This document shows, piece by piece, positions 46,437 to 58,730 of a stretch of 64,000 nucleotides of DNA. The stretch lies in NCBI GenBank assembly GCA_920105625.2, contig OV050030.1:97357152-97421151 (forward strand), given 5' to 3'. Below the pieces are notes generated by a model that had not been told where the DNA came from, ran no database searches, and saw only the letters and a list, made by a program, of their open reading frames with translations. This DNA is from Clusia tigrina (lineage: Eukaryota > Arthropoda > Insecta > Diptera > Clusiidae). The translations under genes and the position numbers were made by a program. Every line of letters starts with the position of its first letter. The first letter of the stretch is position 1.

Positions 46437-47485
46437 TGGTATAAAGGCACCAGAATTTGTAATGGGTAAAATCCAGGAAATCTATCCTCTGCACTTGTTG
46501 AATTATAAGGTTCGCTTCACACAAAAATTCGTGGAGGACGTGACCTCAGAAAATGACCAGGAAAATGTCATTATTGATACTCACAACAGGGCCCACAGAA
46601 ATGCAGCGGAAAATAAATTACAGATTTTGGAGAAGTGTTATTTCCCAGGCATGTTTGCCAAGATAAAGAGAATAGTGAAACTTTGCTCAACATGGAAGAA
46701 GAACAAATACGATAGGCACCCCAATGATCCGAAGTTAGGGGAAACGCCTATACCTTCATATCCCGGCCAGGTAGTGCATATTGACATATTTTCAACAGAC
46801 AAAAAATTGGTAATGACAGCCTTGGATAAATTCACCAAGTACGCACAAGTTAAAGTGTTAACGGGAAAATCTATTGAGGATGTGAGAAGACCCCTAAGAG
46901 AACTCCTATTCTTCTTTGGCGTACCAAAAACTATCGTCATCGATAATGAGACGTCTCTGAATTCCGCCACTATTCTGTTTATGATGAGGGATGAATTGAA
47001 CATCGAAGTGTTCACTACTCCTCCTTACAGAAGAGAAGCAAACGGTCAAGTCGAAAGATTTCATTCAACCCTTGCTGAATTGTTAAGATGTTTAAAGGAC
47101 GAAGGGGTATGCAGAAATTTCGAAGAACTCCTTGAAAAAGCAGTGAACGAGTATAATCATTCGATACACTCGACTGTTGAGAGGAAACCTGTTGATTTGT
47201 TTTTTGGGAGAACTGTACATTTTTCTCCAGGTAGCTATGACAGAACTAGACAGTCGAATATGAAGAAAATCCAAGAAAAACAGAAACGTAGTTTAGAATA
47301 TCATAACAAACGGAAAAAAACGACCAACAATACATTCCAGGCCAGACAGTCTTCGTTAAAATCAATAAGAGATTAGGGACAAAGTTATCAGAGCGATTTA
47401 AAGACGAAATAATAAAAGAAAACAGGAATTCTACAATAGTCACCGAAAGCGGAATAATTGTACACAAGAGACATATTAGAAATTA
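46384..47485 (+). pseudogene. Errantivirus integrase
   Basis: The core has all three acidic residues (QVVHIDIFSTD, KTIVIDNETSLNS, NGQVERFHSTLAELL). In the zinc-binding part HNRAHRN supplies the histidines but the cysteine pair reads LCSTWKKNKY, with tryptophan (TGG) in place of the second cysteine. A frame change near 47340 moves the last 45 codons (VFVKINKRLGTKLSERFKDE) to another frame, ending at about 47485 inside the start of env. Confidence 0.85.
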
Positions 47486-49034
47486 ATTCACAACTCCTAT
47501 TTTACAGATTATTAATCTTGACGGCATTATGTGCTGGCGAAATACAAATATTGGATTACTCGAATTCAAAATTATTGGCAATGCATTCCGGATTGGCTAA
47601 AGTCCAGACCGGAACTTTCAAGATAGTTCATACGATTGATTTACGGAGCTACGATAACCTGATCCATGAAATGGAAGATAATATTGTTCGGAATATCACC
47701 TTAAACCATCCCCTGATCCCTTACCTTAAATACACAATATCCCAAATTAAATCCTACATATCACGATTAAAACCAAATGTAAAGTCTAAACGATCACTGG
47801 ATTTCCTCGGTAGTGCATGGAAATGGATTGCTGGGTTCCAGACCGTCAGGACTTTGAGATAATTCAGAAAAAGATAGATGACGTTTTGGAAAATAATAGC
47901 AATCAAATTGTGATAAATCGTCTGTCACTAGAGAAAATAAGTAAACTCACGAACAACACAAACGAAATAATAAAAATCTTAAAAACAGAACAAAATCTTC
48001 ATGATGAAAGAATATTGGAATGGAAATATAAACTTGAACTTCTAAAAGAAGATGTTGCGAATATTGAATTTGCAATTCATTTGGCAAAAGTAAATATAGT
48101 TAATTCATTTATCCTTTCATCTTTCGAAGTCGAAATCCTAAATGACATATTTAGTAAAAGTAATATTCCATTTTCTAGTACTGATGAACTACTGCACTTT
48201 GCAGAAGTAAAAATTGCTCTCGAAGGTTACAATATACTTTACATATTAAGTGTTCCGACAACAGATACTGAAAATTGTATTAGATTACTAATTAAGGCTA
48301 TCAAAAGGGAAAATATTGTAACTAGGCTAGATTATGAATACGTCCTAGACTGTAAGAATAAGAAAAGAATATTTGGATTAAAAAAGAAATGTAAAACATA
48401 CAATAGTTTATCAATATGTAGTCCTGAAACTTATGACGATATCACAGATTCCCCGTGCATCCCGAAACTTTTGGCGAGTCAGACATCAAAGTGCACCACC
48501 ACCAATAACGAACACATTTTTACAACAGAAGAAATTGAGGATGGCATATTATTTTTGAACCAATTCAGTGGATAAATTGATGTTGACAACTCAACCATGT
48601 GGCTCAATGGATCGTATGTAATTCACCACTATAATTCTACGGTCCGAGTAAACAACAGGACATACTTATCCAGACAAATCACTACAGCAAAACCTCTTCC
48701 TGCCTTAATTCAACCCATGAGCTCCAACGCTGAAGAAAGAACATTATCTCTGGAACTAATCAATGACATCAATATTAAAAATTCTTTGGCAATCCGTAAA
48801 CTTAAATCGATAAACCAAATAAGTCTATCATTGAACTTGGGAATGGTGTCGACTTTCCTGCTAATTGGGGTTTTCGTTCTTGCAAAATACTGGAAGAAAT
48901 GGAGAAACATCAGACCTAAACCAGTTGAAAATGTTATCGAAGAGCCTCAACAAGATAATCAACCTACAAATGATTTTACCAGGATATCGAGTAATGACAA
49001 GAAAAAGAGATTCCACAGCCTGCCATTCTTTTGA
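47458..49034 (+). pseudogene. Errantivirus envelope glycoprotein, near full length
   Basis: The order is a hydrophobic leader (LLFYRLLILTALCAG), a surface region, a basic cleavage site (VKSKRS at about 47790), a fusion-peptide-like LDFLGSAWKWIAG, a helical region, a cysteine-containing membrane-proximal region, a transmembrane segment (MVSTFLLIGVFVLAKYW) and a short tail. A frame change at about 47835-47860 and a TAA at 48573-48575 interrupt it. It would mediate cell entry in an infectious relative; this copy cannot make the whole protein. Confidence 0.85.
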
Positions 49035-49060
49035 TGTTCCATTCGAGGACGTATGGAACT

Positions 49061-49072
49061 TAGAGGGGGAGG
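49061..49072 (+). promoter_or_regulatory. Polypurine tract of the errantivirus
   Basis: AGAGGGGGAGG lies directly before the 3' LTR start at 49073. Confidence 0.85.
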
Positions 49073-50099
<1,027 letters not shown>

Positions 50100-50100
<1 letters not shown>

Positions 50101-50240
50101 TAATCAACCTACGCAGCGCAGAGCGGTGCGCCACGATCCTGTACCAATTGCGATGTGTGTTCTTTGGAAAGATATTTGACATGCTAATGACAAAATGGAG
50201 GTGTCTGAGCAATAATGGTTAAAATACAAATTATGAAAGC
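50100..50240 (-). pseudogene. Possible copia RT C-terminal piece
   Basis: Shifting minus-strand frames give [25 protein letters not shown] and YFKRTF/FDFDSKTD, which resemble the region after the copia RT core where a tryptophan and ALR..YFKGT pattern occurs. The match is short and needs three frames. If right, it confirms that the LOA-like element lies inside copia. Confidence 0.35.
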
Positions 50241-50252
50241 ACAATTGTGAAT

Positions 50253-50374
<122 letters not shown>

Positions 50375-50913
50375 GAAGGCCACACATTGACCTACAAGGT
50401 TGAACAGGGAGACGCTTTTAGCAAATCTTAAGAGAGATACTCTCTCTAGTTGTGCGACCTCTTCTAGTGCTTCAAACCAGGGGGCTCCCAGATGTGATAA
50501 GCGCGTTTTAGATATTGCGGGGCATAGGCATAGTATATGCTCCAGAGTTTCTCTTGTGCCTTGCTCCCAACATTTCCTGCATTCATTATTGTTTGTGAGA
50601 CCCATCCTTTAAGCATGTACCGTCATTAGACCTGTGAATACTCCTACTACCGTTCTGCAATCCTTTCTCGGAAGTGCCAGAATCGATTTGGTCTGAGAGC
50701 TGTACGGTTTTTACATGATTTGCGATCCTACTTGTTGGAATACTCCCCCATTCTTTCATCTTTTTTATCATGTCATCTTCAATACGGCTATTGATCTTTC
50801 TTAGAGGCATCAGTACGTTAATTAATTGCTCGTCTGGTAGTAAGATTCCGCTTTTAGCAATCGCATCAACACTCTCGTTTCCTTCTATGTTCTCATGCCG
50901 TGGCTCCCTGTAG
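50375..50913 (-). pseudogene. LOA-like element 3' part, left of the hAT
   Basis: The frame before the TA tract carries [20 protein letters not shown] and [18 protein letters not shown], the CCHC-type C-terminal motif of an I-superfamily pol. Further right HENIEGNESVDAIAKSGILL is the end of RNase H (GNExAD-like). The coding continues across the hAT insertion at 53010. Confidence 0.75.
50906..50913. repeat. hAT target-site duplication CCCTGTAG
   Basis: The 8 bp CCCTGTAG occurs here and at 53002-53009, directly flanking the inverted repeats. Eight bases is the hAT signature. Confidence 0.92.
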
Positions 50914-50935
50914 TAGGGCTGCGATATCGACCTGA

Positions 50936-51035
50936 AAATATCGATATTTTCAATATCGATATTTTAAATAAAATATATCGATGGCGATAAAATATCGGGC
51001 TGAAAATATCGATATTTTCAAATATCGATATTTTT
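50936..51035. repeat. Left subterminal TATCGATA cluster of the hAT
   Basis: Four exact TATCGATA copies (from about 50938, 50953, 51006 and 51022) with flanking A and T runs, plus a TATCGATG. The right end has six more exact copies between 52680 and 52995, two of them overlapping. Confidence 0.9.
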
Positions 51036-51186
51036 GCGTATGTTTTGTTTTTGCTGTAATTCTCTTTTAGATATATGTTATCACATATTAATCACCCTAT
51101 TCTACGATATAAAGGCCAAATTATTCAAAATGTGATTACTACTGGTACTTTTATTCTTAATTCTAAAAAAATTTTATAAAAACCAA

Positions 51187-51998
51187 TTATGAATTTTCAA
51201 CATCCCAAAACTTGGGATGGACAGTCTGCAAAAATAGGATTTGTTGCAGCTCTAAGAAGCTACTAGAAATAAAATGGACGGTTATGCCGAGGAAGCTTCG
51301 AGTTCTATGAGTTTCGGTCCATATATCTGTAGTAAGGCATACATACGGCACTTTCCCCAACTCTGCCTTCAACAAGCCTGATATATATCCATACTTGGAG
51401 GCGAGAAGAGTGTCGATGGTACGCCTTGACGGTACTTTATACAGCGGAGCTGTAACCTTTAGAAGGTATTTGAACCCTTCGTCGTCAACAATGGAGATGG
51501 GTTGGCAGTCTTTACAAATCATGTAGAGTATTGCCGTTGTTATTCTGTTGTATTTATCTCCACCATGTTTAAAAGATGAAATGCTTTTAAAGCACCAGTC
51601 CAGGGATTGCTGCTGTGCAATGCCTGTAAATTTAAAATGTGTACATATCCATAAGTACATTATTTTGATATCGAAGTAGAAATATATTATAATATATTCT
51701 TACCTGCTGACTCCAAAGGCTGTTGGGTACTTGTACCTGTACTTGCGATGCTTGTACTCGGCATTTCTTCCGATCCTTCAGTCAGGGTCGATGTTGTTCC
51801 CGGAGTACATGGGATTAAATTTGTGGTTGTGGAATTACTAAAGTATTTTGTGTAGACAGCTCTATGTTTAGATTTCATATGACTAATTAAATTAGTTGTG
51901 TTACCACTGGTCTTAACACTTTTTTTTCCATATATTGCAAGAAGCTAAATTATTAGGTGTTTTGGAAAAATGTTTCCACACATCACTTTTTGGAGCCA
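51187..51998 (-). pseudogene. hAT transposase N-terminal half with BED finger, spliced
   Basis: The likely start is the ATG at 51996-51998 (MAPKSDVWKHFSK). A BED finger follows with W, F, a cysteine and an MKSKH histidine part, but a frame change near 51925 disrupts it. Exon 1 continues with a Thr/Ser-rich linker to a donor GTAAGA (51703 downward). The acceptor TTTACAG ends at 51624, so the intron is 80 bases in phase 1. Exon 2 (51187-51623) has RITTAILYMICKDCQPISIV, DEGFKYLLKVTAPLYKVPSR and TTDIWTETHRTRSFLGITVH with the first catalytic aspartate. It stops before the other two acidic residues. Confidence 0.8.
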
Positions 51999-52001
51999 TT
52001 T

Positions 52002-52670
52002 TGAATCCTGTAGTAATAAACAAAATTAATAGAATCACCCAACACACAGAAAATCTTAATATAACTTACAATTGGTACTGCGGGACTGGTTTGGATTTAG
52101 TTGGCGGTGTTATCAACTAATGCCTAAAAAATATAATAAAATATAATAAGAAATATAGCTAGAGGGGCTCACATTAATTTCATTTCACTTTTATTTTGTT
52201 TACCTTTTTAGTTTTTTTTATTTTTGTCTTGACCGGAGTTGCTACCTCTGCAGTGTCTGGAAAAAATTCAGACTATAATCACTTAATATTAAATGTGTTG
52301 ACTTTAAGTCGTTTATTTTCTGCTGCAGGGGTTCACAATGTTTCACTTTAATTTCAATAGTCTTTTTAGTTTATTAAATTACCTTAATCGTTCACTTTAA
52401 TTTTGTTTATTACTTTATTATTATCTCTTAATGAATTTGACTATGTCCACTTTATGATATTCACTATATTCACTTAACTACATGTAAAACCCGCAATCGC
52501 ACTGAAGTAAACATAAACAATGAATAAAATTCTAAAAAGAACGAAGCCATCAGAAATTCTGTTGATCGCAACGATTTATCGGCGTAAAGGAACTACGCAC
52601 AATGGTGGCGGTTGGCGTCTGGCGGCAAATAATGTGAAAATATAAACTCTTAAAACTGAATTTTGCTAGA
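52002..52670. other. Non-coding interior of the hAT element
   Basis: AT-rich sequence between the transposase start and the right subterminal cluster. No gene is visible; a promoter for the minus-strand transposase would be here. Confidence 0.5.
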
Positions 52671-53009
52671 AATCTAAAAATATCGATATTTTTTATAAAA
52701 CTTTGCTCGAAATTCTAAAATATCGATGTTTTTTATAAGTTTTTGCGGTTGGCACCAAATAAATGATAAGAAAATATAAACTCTTAAAACTAAAAAAATA
52801 TAAGAAAATATAAACTCTTAAAACTGAATTTTGCGAGCAAAAAAAAAAAAAATGTACAGACAGAAAAATATCGATATAAATATCGGTACAAAATATCGAT
52901 ATTCGAAAAATATCGGCTCGAAAATATCGATGTAAAAAGTATCGATATTTTTGAAAAATATTCGATATTTTTAAAATATCGATATCGATATCGCAGCCCT
53001 ACCCTGTAG

Positions 53010-53370
53010 ATATATAGCTTCCGATTGGTGGCCAGTCTATCTGTTGCAGCCTTGCATTGCAGAATAAATCCGGAAGATGCACAGCATGAAATTATAGCTT
53101 TGATCGCAACCTGGATTTCTATGTAGAAGGTCGCTGTGGAGTTCGTAGTTTCTGGTGTGCAGGCGCGCTCTGCGGCTTTCCATGCTGCAAAAACTTCCGC
53201 TTGAAAGATGCTGCAGTAGTTTGGTAGTCTGAACGGCTGTTTCATATCTCGTTCGGGCAGTAGACACCTGCTCCAACCAATTCCTCCATCTTCGAGCCGT
53301 GCGTGAATAGGTTGAAGTTTTTACATTTAGCATCTATGCCTCTATGCCATCCCTCCTTTTCAATAGTTGT
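53010..53370 (-). pseudogene. LOA-like RNase H, right of the hAT
   Basis: Minus-strand frames contain LFTHGSKMEELVGAGVYCP (the first aspartate position of TDGS is His) and then KQPFRLPNYCSIFQAEVFAA and ATDRLATNRK. The sequence joins to the piece ending at 50913 when the hAT is removed. At about 53370-53400 it changes to copia sequence, so it is 5' truncated there. Confidence 0.75.
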
Positions 53371-53493
53371 TTTTGTTTGTTTCCGCAGGCTAAGCATAGT
53401 TTGTTTAAGCCATGCAAGATTTTCTTGAGTAAACATACTCGATTATCCGTACCAAATCCTCTTAGCTGTTCCATGTAGATCGTTTCTTCTAAG
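53371..53493 (-). pseudogene. Copia RT piece left of the SAP-gypsy
   Basis: The minus strand reads EETIYMEQLRGFGTDNRVCL and LKKILHGLNKLCLACG, the copia RT segment where YMxxPxGF is followed by CxLxKxxYGLKQ. It continues the RT piece at 58731-59143 across the gypsy insertion. Confidence 0.7.
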
Positions 53494-53775
53494 TTTAGCA
53501 GCCGGAAATAATCTACGCACGTCTGCTCTGTTTCACGATCAACTCAAAACTGATCTTTATTTTATTGCTTATACATACACTATTTTCCGCGCCGCGGCCA
53601 ACGGTACCGCATTCCACGCCACGCTTATATACTATGCTTGCACTTATTGCTAATTGCTTACACACTATACATATATACACTTATTGCTCTATACTTATGT
53701 GCTATTGATATACACACACGCTTAATGCTACACTTATTTACTACATATTCTTAACACTTAAATAATCCTACGACA
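53494..53775 (-). repeat. 3' LTR of the SAP-gypsy (282 bp)
   Basis: Starts TTTAGCAGCCGGAAATA and ends AATCCTACGACA in plus orientation, matching 58445-58726. It is followed inward by ATTCGG and then a second copy of its own last 140 bases. Confidence 0.85.
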
Positions 53776-53921
53776 ATTCGGATTTATTGCTAATTGCTCA
53801 CACACTATACATATATACACTTATTGCTCTATACTTATGATCTATTGATATACATACACGCTTATTGCTACATTTATTTGCTACATTTTCTTAACACTTA
53901 ACTAATCCTACTACAATTCGG
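53776..53921 (-). repeat. Extra tandem copy of the LTR end plus ATTCGG
   Basis: About 140 bases of the LTR terminus and the first six interior bases are repeated in tandem, so the sequence TTATTGCTAATTGCT...CTACAATTCGG appears twice. The duplication crosses the LTR/interior border and therefore arose after or during integration. Confidence 0.8.
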
Positions 53922-53954
53922 CTATCCTGACTGTAAAGATTCCCTGATCTTCTG

Positions 53955-54338
53955 TTAATCACTGACAGAACCTTTACGTTTCTTAAAATACGGTTTAATA
54001 TGTTCCACTGCCCACACGCCCTTATATGGAGTTCTTGACTGTTGAAAGTTTTCTACATCTTGCAGTAAGTATCGATCGTTTTGTAAAACTTTGACAAATT
54101 GATATGGGCCTTTAAATTTTGGTATGAATTTTCTAGGCACACCAACGTGTGAGTCAAAATTAGTTACCATTACATAGTCTCCCTCCAGATATTCAGTCGG
54201 TCTTTTTCGCTTCTTGTCAACATAATTTTTATTATAGTTCTGCATGGCTTCTTGTTTTAACGCCGCCTCCTTTCGTACTTTATCTAGACCTTTCGTTTCT
54301 ACGCTTTCGCTAATTTCCACTAGATTTTCTTTCAACAT
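53955..54338 (-). pseudogene. SAP-gypsy integrase C-terminal domain
   Basis: The frame carries KKRKRPTEYLEGDYVMVTNF, VPRKFIPKFKGPYQFVKVLQ and NDRYLLQDVE, a typical GPY/F-type C-terminal region of gypsy integrases. It is separated from the core by a frame change near 54345. Confidence 0.8.
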
Positions 54339-54356
54339 ATCTACTTTACCTCTTCT

Positions 54357-54923
54357 CTATTGGACACCGAACAACATCTTACTAGGATACTCATTCAACT
54401 TTCTATGTATTGTATTATTAAGGGCATATTCCACTGATTCCACCACTTGGTCCCAATAAATATTTCTACTCGGCTCTATAATTTTCGCTATCATCTGCCC
54501 TAGGCTTCTGTTGATTCTTTCAACCTGGCCATTGGCCTGTGGTGAGCCTGTAGCTATTTTGATATGTTGAACACCGTTTCCTTCCAGAAACTCCCTAAAC
54601 TCACTTGACGTAAAGCTGCTACCCCTATCGGAGATTATACACCTTGGCCGACTATATGACCGAAAATAGTCAGATAACGCCTGAACCACCTCTTTCGTGC
54701 TTGTGGTCTTAGCTGGATACAGTCTGACAAACTTGCTACATGCATCAACAACAACCAACAAATATTTTTTCGCTCTCGCCTTATCTATTGGCCCATAATT
54801 GTCAATGTGTACTACGTCGAAAGGAACATTTCCTTTGGGAATATTATGCAGGAGACCCTCTGTCTTGCCATGCTTAGAAGAGTATACAAGACTCTTCAAA
54901 CAGTTTTGGATATGACCTGCCAC
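54357..54923 (-). pseudogene. SAP-gypsy integrase core
   Basis: 188 codons with all three acidic residues: FDVVHIDNYGPIDKA, CIISDRGSSFTSSEF and SPQANGQVERINRSLGQM. The zinc-binding part upstream (HDEMGHVGTK) lies in the RNase H frame and its cysteine pair is damaged (only one cysteine in IQNCLKSLVYSS). Confidence 0.85.
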
Positions 54924-54970
54924 TTTTTCTTTAATCTTCGGAAACCAGTAACTTTTTGATATTAAATCAA

Positions 54971-55627
54971 CTACTTTGTCCCTACATGGCCCATTTCGTC
55001 ATGATATTTGTACAAAACGTTTACTTCCATATCTTCGGGCACGCAGAACAAAACACTACCATCACTCTTTTTCCTATAGATCACACCATTCCTCATTTCA
55101 TAAAATGTTTGCTCCGACTTTTGTAACTCTTCTCGTAATTTCTTTAATCTTTCATTTTTTCCTTGGCATATAATTAGGTTCTCCTCAAAAGTATTAGCTT
55201 CTAACACCATGTTGTTTGTACATCTACTCAACAACTCGACATGTTGCATTCTAATTCCCGCTCTATGTTCAAGTACATAATCAAAATTTTGTAATTCTAA
55301 TGCCCATCGAGCAATTCTGGGATTTAATTCCTTCTTATTTAATGTCAAAGCGAGCGAATTACAGTCAGTTACGATTTTAAATGGTTTTCCTTGTAGATAA
55401 ACCCGGAACCTCTTCAAAGCACTGACTATTGCAAGAGCTTCTAATTCGAAACTGTGATATTTTGATTCAACTTCAGTAGTACGTTTGGAGAAGTAAAAAA
55501 AAGGATGCATTTTCCCGTAACTTTTCTTTTGTAACAAAATAGCTCCTAGTCCTATTGAGCTTGCATCGCAATGTAACTCTGTGTGATCTTTTGGATCATA
55601 CAATGCAAGTATTGGTGCATTTAACAA
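54971..55627 (-). pseudogene. SAP-gypsy RNase H and integrase start
   Basis: 218 codons with TELHCDASSIGLGAILLQKK, FELEALAIVSALKRFRVYL and FKIVTDCNSLALTLNKKELN. The DALS-like end is replaced by MQHVELLSRC. It runs into the integrase zinc region before a stop. Confidence 0.82.
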
Positions 55628-55639
55628 TTTTGACTTTAA

Positions 55640-56316
55640 AAGCTCGAAACACTCTATTCTACTGCACCAAATGAAAATTTTTTCTTCTTCCTTGTTAAAT
55701 CAAACAACGGTTTTGCTAAAACAGAAAAATCCTTGACAAACCTCCTGAAATAGGAACACAAACCTATGAAACTTTGTACTGCAGTGACATTATGTGGCAC
55801 TGGACAATTTTTTACAGCTGTTAAACCCTTGTCATCTGCTCTTATCCCTTTCCCATCAATAACATAGCCTAAATAATTTACACTGTTTTATAGAAATTCG
55901 CATTTGTCAATTCTTAGTTCAAGTTTATTTTTAACGATTTTTTGAAAGACCCTTTCCAAAATTTGAAAGTGCTCCTCCACATCTTCTGTTGCAACCATTA
56001 TATCGTCCAAGTACACAATCACCTCCCCATCTTTTATCATATTCGCAAAAATTGTATGTATAAACCTCTGAAATATCGACGGGGCATTTTTAAGCCCAAA
56101 GGGCATTCTCGTAAACTCATACTGTCCCAAAGGAGTCACAAAAGATGTGTACTTTTGTGAGTCTGGATGCACATGGACGTGAAAAAATGCGTTTTTTAAA
56201 TCATGTTTTGTGAATACCTTTTTGTTTGCCAGTCGGTCTAGTAAATCGTCAATCAAGGGAATCGGGTAGCTGTCTTTTGCTGTCACTTTATTTAACTTTC
56301 GAAAATCGACGCACAT
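55640..56316 (-). pseudogene. SAP-gypsy reverse transcriptase
   Basis: The open part (55888-56316) shows MCVDFRKLNKVTAKDSYPIP, FTKHDLKNAFFHVHVHPDSQ, FTRMPFGLKNAPSIFQ and VIVYLDDIMVATED with the catalytic YLDD. A stop at 55888 and a frame change toward 55640 interrupt the connection domain (NYLGYVIDGKG, FIGLCSYFRRFV). Confidence 0.87.
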
Positions 56317-56410
56317 TCTAAGATCCCCTGTTTTTTTTTTACTAATACGATTGGTGACACGTACTCCAACTCGCTTGCTCTGACATACCCCTTTCTTAAA
56401 TATTCATCTA

Positions 56411-56929
56411 TTAAATTTTGTAATTTTTCTTTTTCCGCATACGATAATCGTCCAGGTGGACAGTGAAAAGGTTTTTGTCATTGAGTGTCAACTTTATTTC
56501 ACTTTTGCACTCTGGTACACAAGGCCTGATGGCTCTAAAATAACAATTTTCAAACATTTCTTCAAACCTAACTCTATTATCGTAGCTAACCTCACCTATT
56601 TTCAAATTCAATTCTGGAGTATCATCCAATTCAATCACCATGAGCGGATTTTCGAAAACTTCTTCACAACCGTTTGCATTTTCCTGGCACTTTTCAATAC
56701 ATTTTTCTCCCGTTTCATTCTTACCTTTACAAACTATTTTTTCGGCTTTGTGTACTTCTCTACTGATACCTAGCTCACCTACACCCTGACTCCTCTCGAC
56801 ACTTTCACACTCCGTTTTCTCTACGTAATTCTCACTGATTTTTCTCGTGGCCACCAACTCTCTTTCTGTTAAAAGTTTAAAATTGCTTGCGCTTAAAAAG
56901 GCTCTTCCCAGAATAGCCTCATAGCACAT
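56411..56929 (-). pseudogene. SAP-gypsy protease end and linker
   Basis: Continues in the same frame as gag-protease after a single TAG at 56930. It begins MCYEAILGRAFLSAS, the flap-end motif of the protease, followed by a charged linker and the pre-RT segment NLFTVHLDDYR. A frame change near 56425 separates it from RT. Confidence 0.75.
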
Positions 56930-58360
56930 CTATCCATCAGACACAATAATAAAACACATTTTCACTTTTCTTTCATCAACAATGACATAGCATAAAAACT
57001 TGCCAATACAATTTAATTTTGTATTATTTAAGCCAGTATAGTTTGAGTATACCTTCGATAACTCGTCTACATGAAAATTACGTTTTATTTTCCCTCTGAG
57101 GACCGATTCCGAAACTAAACTGACAGGGCTTCCGGTGTCTATGAGGCATTCTAGAAAAAATTTACTTATAATATTTTTTCTTAAAATAAATTTTAATATT
57201 CTTACGTATTCATCTTCGAACAGCAATTGTACAGATTTTTCCCTCTCCGGACACTTAGCAACACGATGATCCTTACTACCGCACTCATAGCACGCATCTA
57301 TGTGTCGTTTCGGTTTACGACAGTCCGCGGCAATATGTCCTTGTATATTGCAGTTGAAGCATTTCAAAACACGGGCCTTTTGCTCGAGTGGACGTGCAGA
57401 AATCTCAATTTTAGAAAAAGCTCGAAGCAGTTGAGCTTTCGTTGTGTAACACTGCATGTGGGCCTGTGTACGCAGGCGATAGTCAGTTATGCCTTCAATA
57501 GCATACTCCACCAGTTCTCCTTCGTCTAATTGGATTTGATCTGCCAGTATGATTTTCTCATTAAAATATTTTGCGAAGTCCTCGCCAGCTTTCCACTTTC
57601 TGGCCTCAAACTGACGACGTAAGACCACTCGGCTTTCTTTATTTCCGAACACATCGTTCATCTGGACTAACAGACTGGTTACCTCCTCAGTTAAAAAATC
57701 CGCTTTGTTATACAGCCAAGCTTGTGCTTTTCCTTTTAACTTGCTCAGAAACAATACTCGCAGCTCTTCTTCACCAACATCGTACGCTGCAGCAATGCTT
57801 TTCAACTGCGCTGCCCACACGGTTATATTTTGTTCGCCGTTGTAATCTGGTACCAAGTTTTTTATAATTTCAACTGAAATTTTCGGCTTCGACGCTTCAC
57901 ATGGCTTCTCGTTCATACTTAGCTGTTGCTGCAAATCTGCCTTCTCTCTTACCAACAATTCTTTTTCGCGGCGCAGCAAATCAACTTCGCGTTTTAAAAA
58001 GTCGAACTTCATTTCGACGTTGTTTGCCACATTCCCTTGACATGGGTTTGTAGCGTGATCAGAAGCTTCCTCTGCTCCCTCCTCGCCATCACAGCTCGAC
58101 TGTTCGGCCTGTGCTGTACCAACGACAACGCCGTCTTGTGAAGTTGGTACATTTTCTTCAACAGCGATACTACACTCGCTTGCCGGTGGTGGATGCTCGC
58201 CGCGCTCGTCAGCAGGAACCGCACACATCCGAAGGGCAAGCGCACTTTTGCTACCGCTGGTAGGCCGCCCAAGTTCACGCAGCCACGTTCGAAGCTGCAT
58301 CACACTATACTTAGTGAACCTCTCCACTTCTACACTAACTTCTCCTTCTAGAGTACTCAT
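56930..58360 (-). pseudogene. gag: SAP-gypsy Gag and protease
   Basis: 476 codons from ATG at 58360. The N terminus (MQLRTWLRELGRPTSGSKSA) is a SAP-type DNA/RNA-binding fold. The capsid region has VPDYNGEQNITVWAAQLKSI, a coiled coil precedes it (KREVDLLRREKELLVREKAD), and there are two knuckles CFNCNIQGHIAADC and CYECGSKDHRVAKC. The protease active site LIDTGSPVSLVSES is in the same frame. A TAG then cuts the protease. The first 300 or so codons of Gag itself are intact. Confidence 0.87.
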
Positions 58361-58444
58361 TTTGACAATTTAAATTTTGCGGACGTTATAGAAAAATAAA
58401 AAAAATTTATATTTTCTTTTTTATTCGTTATCCCACTTCTGAAT

Positions 58445-58726
58445 TTTAGCAGCCGGAAATAATCTACGCACGTCTGCTCTGTTTCACGATCAACTCAAAA
58501 CTGATCTTTATTTTATTGCTTATACATACACTATTCTCCGCGCCGCGGCCAAAGGTACCGCATTCCACGCCACGCTTATATACTATGCTTGTACTTATTG
58601 CTAATTGCTTACACACTATACATATATACACTTATTGCTCTATACTTATGATCTATTGATATACATACACGCTTATTACTACACTTATTTACTACATATT
58701 CTTAACACTTAACTAATCCTATTACA
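58445..58726 (-). repeat. 5' LTR of the SAP-gypsy (282 bp)
   Basis: Matches 53494-53775 along its full length with scattered differences and lacks the extra tandem copy. Interior sequence next to it (GAAGTGGGATAACG on the minus strand) should hold the primer site, whose tRNA I cannot name. Confidence 0.88.
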
Positions 58727-58730
58727 TAAG

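Larger units (their letters stand above)
50914..53001 (-). mobile_element. BED-type hAT transposon, internally deleted (2.1 kb)
   Basis: Terminal inverted repeats are 17 bases, TAGGGCTGCGATATCGA, and an exact 8 bp duplication flanks them. It encodes only the BED finger and N-terminal half of a hAT transposase on the minus strand. Both ends are filled with TATCGATA motifs (four copies within about 120 bases on the left, six on the right). The catalytic C-terminal part and dimerisation domain are missing, so it is non-autonomous. It split the RNase H of an LOA-like element. Confidence 0.92.
53494..58726 (-). mobile_element. SAP-domain gypsy element, full length (5.2 kb)
   Basis: Two 282 bp LTRs bound gag, protease, RT, RNase H and integrase on the minus strand. 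The flanks carry TAAG at 53490-53493 and 58727-58730. It lies in the RT of copia. There is no env. Gag begins with a SAP-type domain, and coding is broken by a stop in protease and several frame changes. The outer LTR ends are TG...AA by my placement, which is unusual, so the ends could be off by two or three bases. Confidence 0.87.
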
